Source: Kitasatospora sp. CB01950
Lineage (GTDB): Bacteria; Actinomycetota; Actinomycetes; Streptomycetales; Streptomycetaceae
Direction: 5' to 3'
DNA: 64,000 nt
Assembly (NCBI RefSeq): GCF_001905465.1
Contig: NZ_LISX01000023.1
Coordinates: 1-64,000, forward strand
How positions within the stretch are numbered: position 1 is the stretch's first letter; each line of letters opens with the position of its first letter. The notes beneath the pieces were generated by a model. That model was not told the origin of the DNA and made no database searches. It was given only the letters and a program-made list of their open reading frames with translations. A program made the position numbers and the translations under genes. This document shows positions 24,491-32,479 of this stretch, piece after piece.

Positions 24491-24534
24491 TTGGCGGGTC
24501 AGGAGTCGGCGGTCAGGAGTCGGCGGGTCAGGAG
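24491..24534. repeat. 15-bp tandem repeat over a stop codon
   Basis: Three units close to GGCGGGTCAGGAGTC (15, 14 and 15 bp) end within the stop codon of the minus-strand beta-helix gene (TCA, 24528-24530). A second TCA lies in frame at 24513-24515, so a read-through ribosome would stop five codons later. Confidence 0.75.
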
Positions 24535-25940
24535 TTGAGTGCGGTCCACTGCCAGGTGCCGCCGATGCGGACGTACAGGCGGCGGTTGGCGGTGTCGACG
24601 GCGAGGGTGCCGTCGGCCGGGGTGCGCTTGAACGAGGCGTCGGAGACCGGGCCGTTGACCATGCGCAGCGGCGGGTTCGGGGCGTTGCTGCCGGGCACGG
24701 TGCCGCTGAACTGGGCGCCGTTGTTGGAGTAGGTGTTCTCGATCCGGTAGTCGCCGGGGTCGGCGTTGGGTTCGAAGTACACGTGCGCACCGGCGGGGGC
24801 GGTCCCGTACAGGCCGATCACGTTGCGCAGCACGGCGGTGGAGCCCTTGCCCGCGTACACCGTGACGGCCGAATTGATCGTCGCCACCGAGCCGTTGGCG
24901 ATCAGCACGTTCTCCAGGCTGGAGGCGGTACCGGCCCAGGTGATGATGTTCTGGATCGAGCCGCCGCTGCCGAAGTTGCCCGCGTAGCAGTAGATGTCGC
25001 GGGCGTGCACGTGCTTTGAGGAGGTGTCCACCTTCAGATGCGGGCCGGTGATCATCTGCGAGGTCTCGAACTTGCAGTCGGTCAGGTGGATGCCGTTGGG
25101 GTTGTTGGTGGTGATCGCGCCGGCGGTAATCCAGACCGCGCCGGTGCCGAACGCCTCGAACCGGCAGCCCGTCAGGTGCACCTGGTTGGTGTTGTCGGTG
25201 CTGGAGCCCCAGCCGGAGGCCGCGGAGGCGTTGCGCAGCCACATGTTGGGGCGTGCGGCGGCGGCGGTGCCGGTGCTGGACTCCACCGTCAGGTTGACGA
25301 ACCGCGAGTCCCAGAGCTCGACGCCGTCGATGCAGGTGTCCAGGTTGCTGGTGATGTAGACGTCCCGGACGACGGTGTTGTCGTTGTAGTACAGCTCGAG
25401 CACCAGGCCGGTGCGGCCGTTGCCGTTGAAGCCGAGGCTCTCCACGGTGCAGTACCGCCGGTGGGTCGCGCCGGTGGGGTCCGAGCCGGCGCCGGAGATC
25501 CGCAGCAGGATGCCGTCGCCGTCCTTGACCAGCGTCGACGCCTTGTTGCCCGCGCCGACCAGCCGGATGTTGTTGCCGGGGACGGTGAGCGCGGGAGCGG
25601 TGGCGGTCGGCAGCACCCGGTACTTCCCGGCCGGGAAGTACACCGTGCCGCCGGTCGGCTTGGCCGCGTCGAGGGCGCTCTGCACCGCCGCCGTGTCGTC
25701 GGTGGTGCCGTTGCCCGTCGCGCCGTAGTCCTTGACGTTGTACCAGTCGCCGGGCCCGCCGGTGGTGGCCGCGGCGGCATCGGAGGCGGAGGCGACGACG
25801 GCGGCCCCGGCGACGCTCGCGACCGCGCCGGTCAGCAGGGCGCGGCGGCGGACGGTGTCTCCCGTGTGCGCCTGTTCCTTCGTTGCCGTCGCCGTTTCCG
25901 CTGCCGGCTCGGTGCGGTTGGTGTTCCGGTTCGTGAACAT
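24528..25940 (-). CDS. Tat-exported right-handed beta-helix protein (pectate-lyase-superfamily type)
   Basis: The 470-residue protein has a twin-arginine signal (TVRRRALLTGAVASVAGAA near residues 30-48) and the start of a parallel beta-helix: WYNVKDYGATGNGTTDDTAAVQ (about 68-88, split) is the typical Pectate_lyase_3 motif. The repeated short strands with Asn/Ser/Thr and many 'V.N..' ladders continue to about residue 420, followed by a small tail domain ending in WQWTAL. It probably binds or cuts a polysaccharide, but catalytic residues are not evident. The ATG at 25938-25940 follows GAGGGGG. The stop lies in a 15-bp repeat. Confidence 0.88.
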   Translation of the reverse strand: MFTNRNTNRTEPAAETATATKEQAHTGDTVRRRALLTGAVASVAGAAVVASASDAAAATTGGPGDWYNVKDYGATGNGTTDDTAAVQSALDAAKPTGGTVYFPAGKYRVLPTATAPALTVPGNNIRLVGAGNKASTLVKDGDGILLRISGAGSDPTGATHRRYCTVESLGFNGNGRTGLVLELYYNDNTVVRDVYITSNLDTCIDGVELWDSRFVNLTVESSTGTAAAARPNMWLRNASAASGWGSSTDNTNQVHLTGCRFEAFGTGAVWITAGAITTNNPNGIHLTDCKFETSQMITGPHLKVDTSSKHVHARDIYCYAGNFGSGGSIQNIITWAGTASSLENVLIANGSVATINSAVTVYAGKGSTAVLRNVIGLYGTAPAGAHVYFEPNADPGDYRIENTYSNNGAQFSGTVPGSNAPNPPLRMVNGPVSDASFKRTPADGTLAVDTANRRLYVRIGGTWQWTALNS

Positions 25941-26012
25941 GCTGAGTCCCCCTCGGTGGTTGGCCGGGTCGCCCCGGCCGGAGGGCAAGATCGCACGTGT
26001 GCCGACGAGTCG

Positions 26013-27272
26013 TCAACGGGCGGTTGGTTCACGGAGGGTGGGCGGTTGCCAGGTGTAGGTGGGGGCGGAGCGGTCGAGCAGGATGCGGGCGGGCAGGCGT
26101 CCGGCGAATGCGAGCGCGCTGTCGCGGAGGAGGGCGCCCGGGCGGGAGCGGACGGCGATCAGGCGGCCCACGGTGTGCGAGCCGGCGACGATCCGGGAGG
26201 TGCGGGGGAGGCGGGCGGCGGAGTACCGGGAGAGGGCTTCGATCGGATCGGACCGGTCGGACCGGTCGGAAGGGTTTGAGGCCGCGGACGGGGTGACCGG
26301 GTCGGGGAGGGCGGCGGCGAGGACCACCGCGTCCTCGATGGCCTGGCAGGCGCCCTGGCCCTGGAACGGCGACATGGCGTGCGCGGCGTCGCCGAGCAGC
26401 GCGACCCGGCCGCAGTGGAACGCGGGCAGCGGGTCGGTGAGCGCCCACACGTCGTTCCGCAGCACTCGGGAGGGCTCGCCGCACCGCAACAGTTCCGGCA
26501 GCGGGGAGCACCAACTGCCGTACCGGCGCAGCATTTCGGCGTGCTCGTCGCCGTCGTCCGCGTGCTGTCCCGCCGGGGCGAGGGCGGCCGCGTACACGTA
26601 CACCCGCCCGGCGGCGAGCGGCACGATGCCGGCGAGCGCGCCGCGTCCCCAGATCTCGCCGACGGCGGCGGGCGGGTGCTCGGGGTGGTCGATGACGGTC
26701 CGCCAGGTGGTGAACCCCGAGTAGCGGGGCCCCGGGTGGTGCGGGAACAGGTGCGTGCGGGTGGCGGAGCGGATGCCGTCGGCCGCGACGACGAGACGTG
26801 CCTCGTGGCGGCCGTCCGGGGTCTCCACCAGGGCCGGTGCGAGCGTGTTCCCGGCGTCGAGCAGCGTCGCCGACGAGCCGGTGCGGACGGTGCCGGGCGG
26901 GAGGGCCTCCAGCAGCGCGGCGATCAGCTCGGCGCGCGCCACCGCCAGCACCGGTTCGCCGAAGTGCCGCTGCACGGCGTCGGAGTCCGTCCGCGCCAGC
27001 GAACGCCCGGACGGCTTCCGCAGGCCGACAGCCGGGTGCCGCACCGCGAGGGCGCGCAGGCGCGCACCGACGCCGAGAACGTCCAGCGCCCGCAGCGCAT
27101 TCGGCGCCAACGCCAGCCCCGCTCCGACCGGTTCGAGGCTCGCGGCGCGCTCGTGGACGGTGACGGGGAAGCCGCGACGGTGCAGGGCGAGAGCGGCGGC
27201 GAGGCCGCCGATTCCGCCCCCGAGAACGATCGCGGGGCGCGCGGCAGGGGTGGAGTGCGAGGAGGAAGACAT
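26013..27272 (-). CDS. FAD-dependent aromatic hydroxylase-type monooxygenase
   Basis: The 419-residue protein is a class A flavoprotein monooxygenase. It has the Rossmann GGGIGG near residue 18, the DG-type motif (VVAADGIRSATR, about 157-168) and the GD motif VALLGDAAHAMSPFQGQGACQAIEDA near 290-315. Substrates are usually phenols, salicylates or polyketides. A low-complexity SDRSDRSD insertion near residue 340 is encoded by 9-bp repeats. The ATG at 27270-27272 has GTTGGCCGATGGGAG-type upstream sequence, and two ACTAC...GTAGT palindromes lie just upstream, so a dimeric repressor is predicted, although none is encoded next to it. Confidence 0.92.
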   Translation of the reverse strand: MSSSSHSTPAARPAIVLGGGIGGLAAALALHRRGFPVTVHERAASLEPVGAGLALAPNALRALDVLGVGARLRALAVRHPAVGLRKPSGRSLARTDSDAVQRHFGEPVLAVARAELIAALLEALPPGTVRTGSSATLLDAGNTLAPALVETPDGRHEARLVVAADGIRSATRTHLFPHHPGPRYSGFTTWRTVIDHPEHPPAAVGEIWGRGALAGIVPLAAGRVYVYAAALAPAGQHADDGDEHAEMLRRYGSWCSPLPELLRCGEPSRVLRNDVWALTDPLPAFHCGRVALLGDAAHAMSPFQGQGACQAIEDAVVLAAALPDPVTPSAASNPSDRSDRSDPIEALSRYSAARLPRTSRIVAGSHTVGRLIAVRSRPGALLRDSALAFAGRLPARILLDRSAPTYTWQPPTLREPTAR

Positions 27273-27297
27273 GGTGGGACTCCCATCGGCCAGTTGG

Positions 27298-27348
27298 ACT
27301 ACAGCTGTAGTTCCACGTGCTGAGGCCGAGCGTACTACGGATGTAGTA
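27298..27348. promoter_or_regulatory. Paired palindromic operators upstream of the FAD monooxygenase
   Basis: ACTACAGCTGTAGT (27298-27311) is a perfect 14-bp palindrome. TACTACGGATGTAGTA (27333-27348) has the same ACTAC/GTAGT half-sites with a different centre. They are 36 bp apart centre to centre and much more A/T-rich than their surroundings. TetR- or PadR-type repressors are plausible binders. Confidence 0.75.
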
Positions 27349-27414
27349 AGGGTGGGGCGTGGGTGGGTGGTGACGACGGTCTCGCTGGCTGCGTGGAGCG
27401 GTGCGTGGCCGCAG

Positions 27415-27933
27415 TCAGCGGACCGGACGGTGTCGGACGTAGCCCGGCGGGGCCGCGCCGATCTCGATGCGGTTCTCGTCGAGGCCGTTGACGATCCGCA
27501 GACAGCCCTCGGCGAAGGCGAACTCCACCGCCACCGTTCCGGTTGCCAGGTCATGGCGTGCCGGCCGCCACTCGAGCAGCGCGACCTCGCGCAGTTCCTG
27601 GCCGACGAACGGCTCCAGGCGTTCGTCGCTGTGAGACCACTGCGGCGTGAGCTCGAACCACTCCCACCCGGTGATGGCAGCCGAGGTGTCGATCGTGTTC
27701 CAGCCGATCGAGAGTGCGTCCAACTGTGAGTGGCAGATCTCCACTTGGCGGCCGTCGATGTCCAGTACCACCGGGCAGTCGGCGAACCAGTCTCCGTCCT
27801 CGACGAAGCGCACCAGTGCGAATCCCGTCAGCCGCCCGCCGGCGAGCGAGGCCAGACGTGATCCGTGCGCCTGCCGAACGGCCTCGATCCCGACCAGGAA
27901 GGACGGCTCGAAACCGGAGATTCCCATGTTCAC
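27415..27933 (-). CDS. Conserved-type hypothetical protein
   Basis: The 172-residue product is soluble, acidic, and rich in Trp, Glu and Asp, with no signal or membrane segment. I do not recognise the family. The composition is less G+C-biased than that of its neighbours. The start may be the GTG at 27933 or the ATG at 27927; neither has a strong ribosome site. It lies downstream of nothing obvious and reads towards the FAD monooxygenase start, ending 142 bases from it. Confidence 0.6.
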   Translation of the reverse strand: MNMGISGFEPSFLVGIEAVRQAHGSRLASLAGGRLTGFALVRFVEDGDWFADCPVVLDIDGRQVEICHSQLDALSIGWNTIDTSAAITGWEWFELTPQWSHSDERLEPFVGQELREVALLEWRPARHDLATGTVAVEFAFAEGCLRIVNGLDENRIEIGAAPPGYVRHRPVR

Positions 27934-28016
27934 GGCGATTGAGTCTTCCGGCCTGCGGCTTTAGCGGTCAACGCATATTCGACGCCCGGGATCCTCGGCT
28001 GATCGGAGAGGGGTGC

Positions 28017-28700
28017 CTAGGTTCCGGTGGCCTCGCGGATGGCTCGGAGGGCGGTCTCGGGGGTCCAGTGGGGGGTGGCGCCCGGGCGGGTGGCGAGGTA
28101 GGTGGCGGATTGGGTGGGGGACCAGTGGTGGGACTCGGTGAGGCCGGTGGCGAGGGTGGTGAGGTAGGCGGGGGAGGGCGGGTTGAGGTCGGCGTGGGTG
28201 AGGGGCCAGGGGGCGGTGAAGGTGAGGACGGGGACGGCGTCGATGGTTCCGAGGCAGATCAGGGTCTCGTAGCGGCCCGGGCCGAACCGGTCGCGGCCGG
28301 TGGTCAGGACGCGGGTGAGGTCGAGGTCGGCGCCCGGGTCGCGGTACATCTCCTGCGCGGCGATGTCGGCGAACTGCTGGGCGGTGAGGAGGTACGCGCG
28401 GGCCGGCATGTCGCCGTCGCGGGTGGGGTCGTAGAACGCGGAGCCGCCCGTCCAGGTCGCGGATTCGAAGGCGAAGTAGAGGAGGCCCGGAAGGAAGATG
28501 GGCAGCGTTCGCCCGGGCAGCGTGCGGTCGCGGCAGCCCGGGTACGTGCGGCTGGCGCCCGCCGGGCGGCCGCCGGCGATGTAGTGGGCGAGGCGGCGGG
28601 CCTGCATGTTCGATCCGTACGCTGCGTACCACACCTCGGCGCAGGGGACTGGTGGTCCTGGCGGCAGGGGCCGGGCGCGCCTCGGGCGGACGTCGTTCAT
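28017..28700 (-). CDS. Gamma-glutamylcyclotransferase-fold protein
   Basis: The 227-residue protein contains VWYAAYGSNM near residues 22-31, the YGSN substrate loop of the GGCT/AIG2 fold, and the later RAYLLTAQQFADIAAQEMYR segment. Members cyclise gamma-glutamyl compounds, but this long actinobacterial subgroup has no assigned substrate and is often misnamed in databases. The ATG at 28698-28700 is preceded by a GGCGGC-rich sequence without a strong ribosome site. It is divergent from a TetR gene across 125 bp that contain two copies of GACGGTAGCG, so TetR control is possible. Confidence 0.8.
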   Translation of the reverse strand: MNDVRPRRARPLPPGPPVPCAEVWYAAYGSNMQARRLAHYIAGGRPAGASRTYPGCRDRTLPGRTLPIFLPGLLYFAFESATWTGGSAFYDPTRDGDMPARAYLLTAQQFADIAAQEMYRDPGADLDLTRVLTTGRDRFGPGRYETLICLGTIDAVPVLTFTAPWPLTHADLNPPSPAYLTTLATGLTESHHWSPTQSATYLATRPGATPHWTPETALRAIREATGT

Positions 28701-28825
28701 GCCGCCGACGGTAGCGCGCTGCTGACGGTAGCGGGCCGCCGGCGGCAGCGGGCTGCTGACGTGGGGCGGGGCGTGTGCGGGCCGTGGTTTGGGGGTTGCG
28801 GCCGGGGCGCGCGATGATCGGGGGC

Positions 28826-29413
28826 ATGACTGTGGCACGACCGACCCGGATTGCCGATGCGGCCATCGCCGTGATCGCGGAGCGCGGCCTGCGCGGCCTG
28901 ACGCACCGGGCGGTGGACGAGGCGGCCGGGCTCCCGATGGGATCGACGTCGAACCTGGCGCGGACGCGTTCCGCACTGTTGGAGGTCGCGTTGGTGCGGA
29001 TCGCCGAGGTGGAGTCGGCGAGCCTGGTCGGCGACGCGCTGACCCGGCCGAGCGAGGAGAGCGGGACGCCCCGGCGCCTGCTGGTGGACGTGATCGCGAA
29101 CGGGCTGGATCACGCCCTGACGGCGGGCCGGTCGCTGACGGTGGCCCGGATCGAGCTCGCGCTGGAGGCCGCCCGGAGGCCCGAACTCCGTTCCGTCTAC
29201 GATCGGTTGGGCGCGGGCTTCCAGGAGGTGGCGGTGCAGCTGCTGCGCGCGTGCGGATCGGCGGAGCCGGTCGCGGACGCGCGGCGGCTGATGCGCTGGT
29301 GCGAGGGCGTGCTGTTCAACGGCACGGCGGGCGCCGGCCACGCGAACCCGCCGCGCCGCGCGGAGCTGGCGGCGGACGCCGACCGGTACCTGACCGCGCT
29401 GCTCGACCGCTGA
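28826..29413 (+). CDS. TetR-family transcriptional regulator
   Basis: The 195-residue protein has a TetR N-terminal helix-turn-helix (TRIADAAIAVIAERGLRGLTHRAVDEAAGLPMGSTSN within residues 7-44) and a helical C-terminal ligand domain. The recognition helix ends in GSTSNLARTRSALLE rather than the common GxxYxHF. The ATG at 28826 is used; one at 28814 would add four residues. It is divergent from the GGCT-fold gene and is the nearest regulator to the FAD monooxygenase operators, but it is 1.5 kb away. Confidence 0.9.
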   Translation: MTVARPTRIADAAIAVIAERGLRGLTHRAVDEAAGLPMGSTSNLARTRSALLEVALVRIAEVESASLVGDALTRPSEESGTPRRLLVDVIANGLDHALTAGRSLTVARIELALEAARRPELRSVYDRLGAGFQEVAVQLLRACGSAEPVADARRLMRWCEGVLFNGTAGAGHANPPRRAELAADADRYLTALLDR

Positions 29414-29457
29414 GCGGGCGCGGCAGGGGTGGCGATCGGGCTTCCGGAGGGCTCCTG

Positions 29458-29834
29458 ATGGGACTGGGACGTGGTCTCCTGGGACCCGTCGTGCCTGGTG
29501 CTGGGCGCGGGGTATGACCTGAGCTACCACCACCTGCTCGAACTGCGCTTCGACGAACCGGAGTTGGCTTCCTGTCCGGCCGTCTTCCAGGACCCGGTCT
29601 TCCGCGACCCGCGACCCGACGGCCGCCGAGACGGACCGCGTCCGCGCCCAACTCGGTGCGGTGCCGCCCGTCCTGGTCGCCTTCACCGCCGACGCGGGCG
29701 GCCCCGCCCCGGCCGAGGGGCTGATCGCGGCGGGCCGGCCGAGCATCGTCCGGGGGGCGGTATTCCGTTACTGGCGCGAGGAGTTGGGGCCGGGGGAACG
29801 ACTGGCACCGCGGGTGCGGGCGCCTGTGGGGTGA
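29458..29834 (+). pseudogene. Frameshifted gene, unknown family
   Basis: Three frames join into one sensible protein of about 120 residues: an ATG at 29458 with GGAGGG six bases upstream, then WDWDVVSWDP in the next frame (29459-29609), then PTAAETDRVRAQLG through ERLAPRV in the third (29613-29834), all with good codon use. The second shift coincides with a perfect 7-bp tandem duplication of CGCGACC (29603-29609 and 29610-29616); removing one copy restores the frame. The first shift needs one extra base removed near ATGGGAC. I do not recognise the family. It may be inactive, or the 7-bp repeat may slip; a sequencing error is possible. Confidence 0.7.
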
Positions 29835-29983
29835 GGACCGCAGGGTGCTGCGGAGTCCGGGGGCTGGTGGCGGCTTCGCCGTCGGCGGCGCGGGCTGTGG
29901 TGGGGTCGGTGTGGCGGTTGGGTGGGGAGTGGTCGGGTCGGTTCGGGGAGGGCTGATGTGTCGGTCGTTGGAGTGAACGTCCT

Positions 29984-30595
29984 TTACTGGGGCGGGAGTT
30001 CGGCGGGGTGGACGGTGAGTGCGCCCTCGGTGACCGGGGCGAAGGGGGCGGGGGCCATGCAGGTGCCGACCGGGGCCTGGATGGGGGTGCCGTGGTCGTC
30101 GAAGGTGAGGTCGCCGACGCCCCAGGAGAAGCCGACGCGGTCGTGGTTGCCGCCCCGGCCGCCGTCGAGGACGCTGAAGCCGTAGCGCCGGCCGACCCAG
30201 TCGGCGACTTCCGGGTCGGCCCTGGTGACGACGGCGGTCAGGGTTGCGCTGCGGCCGCCGGTGACCAGACAGTCCACCGCGGCGTCCGCCGTGACGGTGA
30301 GGTTCTGCGACGGCACCCGGTGGGAGATCCGGACGGTGCCTCGGGCATCGGTCGGCAGGCCCTGCGGCCGGCCGGGCAGCGGGCGGGAGAACGGGGCGGC
30401 CTGCGCGTCGAAGGTGAAGCGGATCTCGTCCTGGGCGGAGTAGACGTAGAAGACCCGCACGGAGCCGCTCACGGTCGCCGTTCCGGGGGAAGCCGCGTTG
30501 GCGTGTTCTGCGGCGAACGTGCCCAGCGCGCCCAGGGTGGTTGCGGCGAGCGCGGCGGCGAGTATGCGGGAACGTCCCGCCGAACTGCTGATCAT
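29984..30595 (-). CDS. Secreted protein, unknown function
   Basis: The 203-residue product has a signal peptide (cleavage near ANA-AS, residue 35) and a mature beta-rich domain with two cysteines (DCLVTGG and GTCMAP) likely to form a disulfide. The pattern VSGSVRVFYVYSAQDEIRFTFDA resembles small secreted actinobacterial proteins without known function. The stop codon is a rare TAA. It is transcribed divergently from the barstar-domain gene across about 217 bp, and the 149 bp downstream (29835-29983) hold no gene. Confidence 0.75.
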   Translation of the reverse strand: MISSSAGRSRILAAALAATTLGALGTFAAEHANAASPGTATVSGSVRVFYVYSAQDEIRFTFDAQAAPFSRPLPGRPQGLPTDARGTVRISHRVPSQNLTVTADAAVDCLVTGGRSATLTAVVTRADPEVADWVGRRYGFSVLDGGRGGNHDRVGFSWGVGDLTFDDHGTPIQAPVGTCMAPAPFAPVTEGALTVHPAELPPQ

Positions 30596-30812
30596 GTCGT
30601 AACTCCTGTGTGGTGCGGTCCCGTTGGGGGAGCGCTTCCGGCTGATGGATCAAGCATGGCCGGGCGACCGGCGGGTGGGACAGCTGCCGATCGGCACCTT
30701 CGCCAGGCCGTACCTGTGCCGTTCGGCAGGGAGCGAGGGGGAGTCGGGAGCGAGTAGGTACTGTTCGGGGGCGGTCGATCGGTGTCGGCCTGGAGAAGCA
30801 GCGAGGAGAGGC

Positions 30813-32015
30813 GTGCGGAGCGAGGAAGTGGCGGCGTGGGGGCGGGAGTTCCCGGTGCGGTACCTGGTGGTGCGGGAGGACGAGGACGGCGATCCCGAGG
30901 AGTTGTGGGCCCGGTGTGCGGACGTCGAGGGGCTGTTCGTGGACCGGCCGCCGCTGCCGCGGGAGGTGCTGACGCTTCGCGGGTGTGCTGCCGACAGCGC
31001 GTTGGCGCGGGCCGTGACGGGGGTCGACGGTGAACCGGTGCGGTTGCTTGGCGTAGTGGGGCTGACGATCAGGCCCGGGGATTCGGCGGTCTGGGGGCCG
31101 GTCCAGTTCTGGGACTTGGAGGAGACGGCCGTCCTGGCCCACCGCCCCACCCCCGGGGAACCCGGGCGGGTGGACATCGTGCTGGGCGCCGGCGTGCGGG
31201 AGGATCGCGAATGCTACGGCCGGAAGCCGTCGTCCGGGCCGGTGGAGATCGAGGTGTGGGCGGAGTCCCTGGACCCTCTCGGGCCGGTGGCGGAGTGCCG
31301 GGCGATCGACGGGCTGTTCGGCGAGCGGCGTGAACTGCCCGACGAGCCAGTGCAGTTGCTCGGCTGCGAAGCGGCGGAACCGCTGCTGGACCGGCTGCGC
31401 GGCGGCCCGGGCGGGGATGCCGGCGAGATCTGGCTGAGTGCACTGGACCGCAACGGCCGGACGATGACCGGCCGCCGTCTCGACCTGAGCACCGTCACGG
31501 CCCGACCGTCCGTGTTCGGCGGCACGCTGATCGACGTCATCGTGACGGGTGGCCTGGACCCGTACGACCGGCCGCCCAGGGCCGCCCGCGCCGTTCGGGA
31601 GGTCTGGTTCGAGGGCGTCCCCTCAACGCCCAACCAGTGGGCGGGGTTTGACGCCGAGGGCCGGTCCGAGTGGCTGGACCTCACGCATGTCGGCCGCTAC
31701 GACCCGCAGGCCGGTCGCAGCGGCGGGACGTACCACCTCGACGGGCGGCACGCCACCGATCGGAAGGGCGTGCTGCTGGCACTCGGTGAGGCACTGCTCG
31801 GGCCGGGGGCCAACTACGGGCGCTGCCTGGACTCGGTACAGGACTACCTGTGCGGCGGCCCCGAGGTCGTCCCGCCGTTCACCCTGGTCTGGCACGACGC
31901 AGAGATCGCCCGCGGTGCGCTCGCCGGAGACGTGCTGCACCACCGCGGCGAGTCCTACTTCGACGCGATTGTCGAGCTGCTGCAGGAGTATCGCGTCACC
32001 GTCCAACTCCGGTGA
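30813..32015 (+). CDS. Barstar-domain protein with repeated N-terminal domains
   Basis: The 400-residue protein ends in a barstar-like domain (about 300-400): YHLDGRHATDRKGVLLALGEALLG, NYGRCLDSVQDYL and PFTLVWHDAEIAR match the family that inhibits barnase-type RNases. The N-terminal two thirds contain repeated beta-rich units, each with a 'V.I.V..G' strand and an E/D-W-x-E turn, not assigned to a family. The GTG at 30813 follows GAGGAGAG. No RNase gene lies nearby, so the partner is unknown. Its stop codon overlaps the start of a small frame (GTGA). The region is somewhat less G+C-rich than the rest. Confidence 0.82.
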   Translation: MRSEEVAAWGREFPVRYLVVREDEDGDPEELWARCADVEGLFVDRPPLPREVLTLRGCAADSALARAVTGVDGEPVRLLGVVGLTIRPGDSAVWGPVQFWDLEETAVLAHRPTPGEPGRVDIVLGAGVREDRECYGRKPSSGPVEIEVWAESLDPLGPVAECRAIDGLFGERRELPDEPVQLLGCEAAEPLLDRLRGGPGGDAGEIWLSALDRNGRTMTGRRLDLSTVTARPSVFGGTLIDVIVTGGLDPYDRPPRAARAVREVWFEGVPSTPNQWAGFDAEGRSEWLDLTHVGRYDPQAGRSGGTYHLDGRHATDRKGVLLALGEALLGPGANYGRCLDSVQDYLCGGPEVVPPFTLVWHDAEIARGALAGDVLHHRGESYFDAIVELLQEYRVTVQLR

Positions 32016-32470
32016 GAGGGCAGCTGTTTCAGGACCGATGCCCGGTGGGCGGCCCAGGCGGTGGAGGCTGGGGCGCGATCACCGTCCGGGACCCGGCCGG
32101 CAACCGGTACCGGCCCATCCGCGACGAGACCACCGGCGGCAGCCGGCTGATCGCGCTGTTCGACGCCAGACGGCTGGACTCGCTGGGCGAGATCACCCTC
32201 CGCCGGCCGAGTGCGCGGCACGACTGCACGGCCGTCGACGAGCTCCGGGGCATCGGGTCTGCGGTGCCGGTCGACCGCGCGGGCGGGGCGGGGTGCGGTC
32301 GGAGCGGGGTCAGGGACGGCTCTGCGATCGGCCTCCGCCGATCGGCGGGCGGCGCTCCGGGCCAACTCGTCTTGCACGTCGGTGTGTTCGGAGGGTTGGT
32401 GGCGAGCGCGGCGGCGATCCGGGCGGGCGATCGAGGTGGCCCGGTCCCGGGGTTGGCCGGGTGTCGATAG
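32012..32470 (+). pseudogene. Possible decayed gene coupled to the barstar-domain gene
   Basis: A frame opens with a GTG overlapping the barstar stop codon. Residues about 20-83 (ITVRDPAGNRYRPIRDE through LGEITLRRPS) have natural amino-acid composition and strong third-position G/C; beyond about 32270 the sequence becomes low-complexity and coding character is lost. I read this as a remnant of a gene, perhaps the original partner. The opposite strand also has long open frames, but they lack coding character. This covers most of the 464-bp gap before the next gene. Confidence 0.3.
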
Positions 32471-32479
32471 CCTTCCTTC

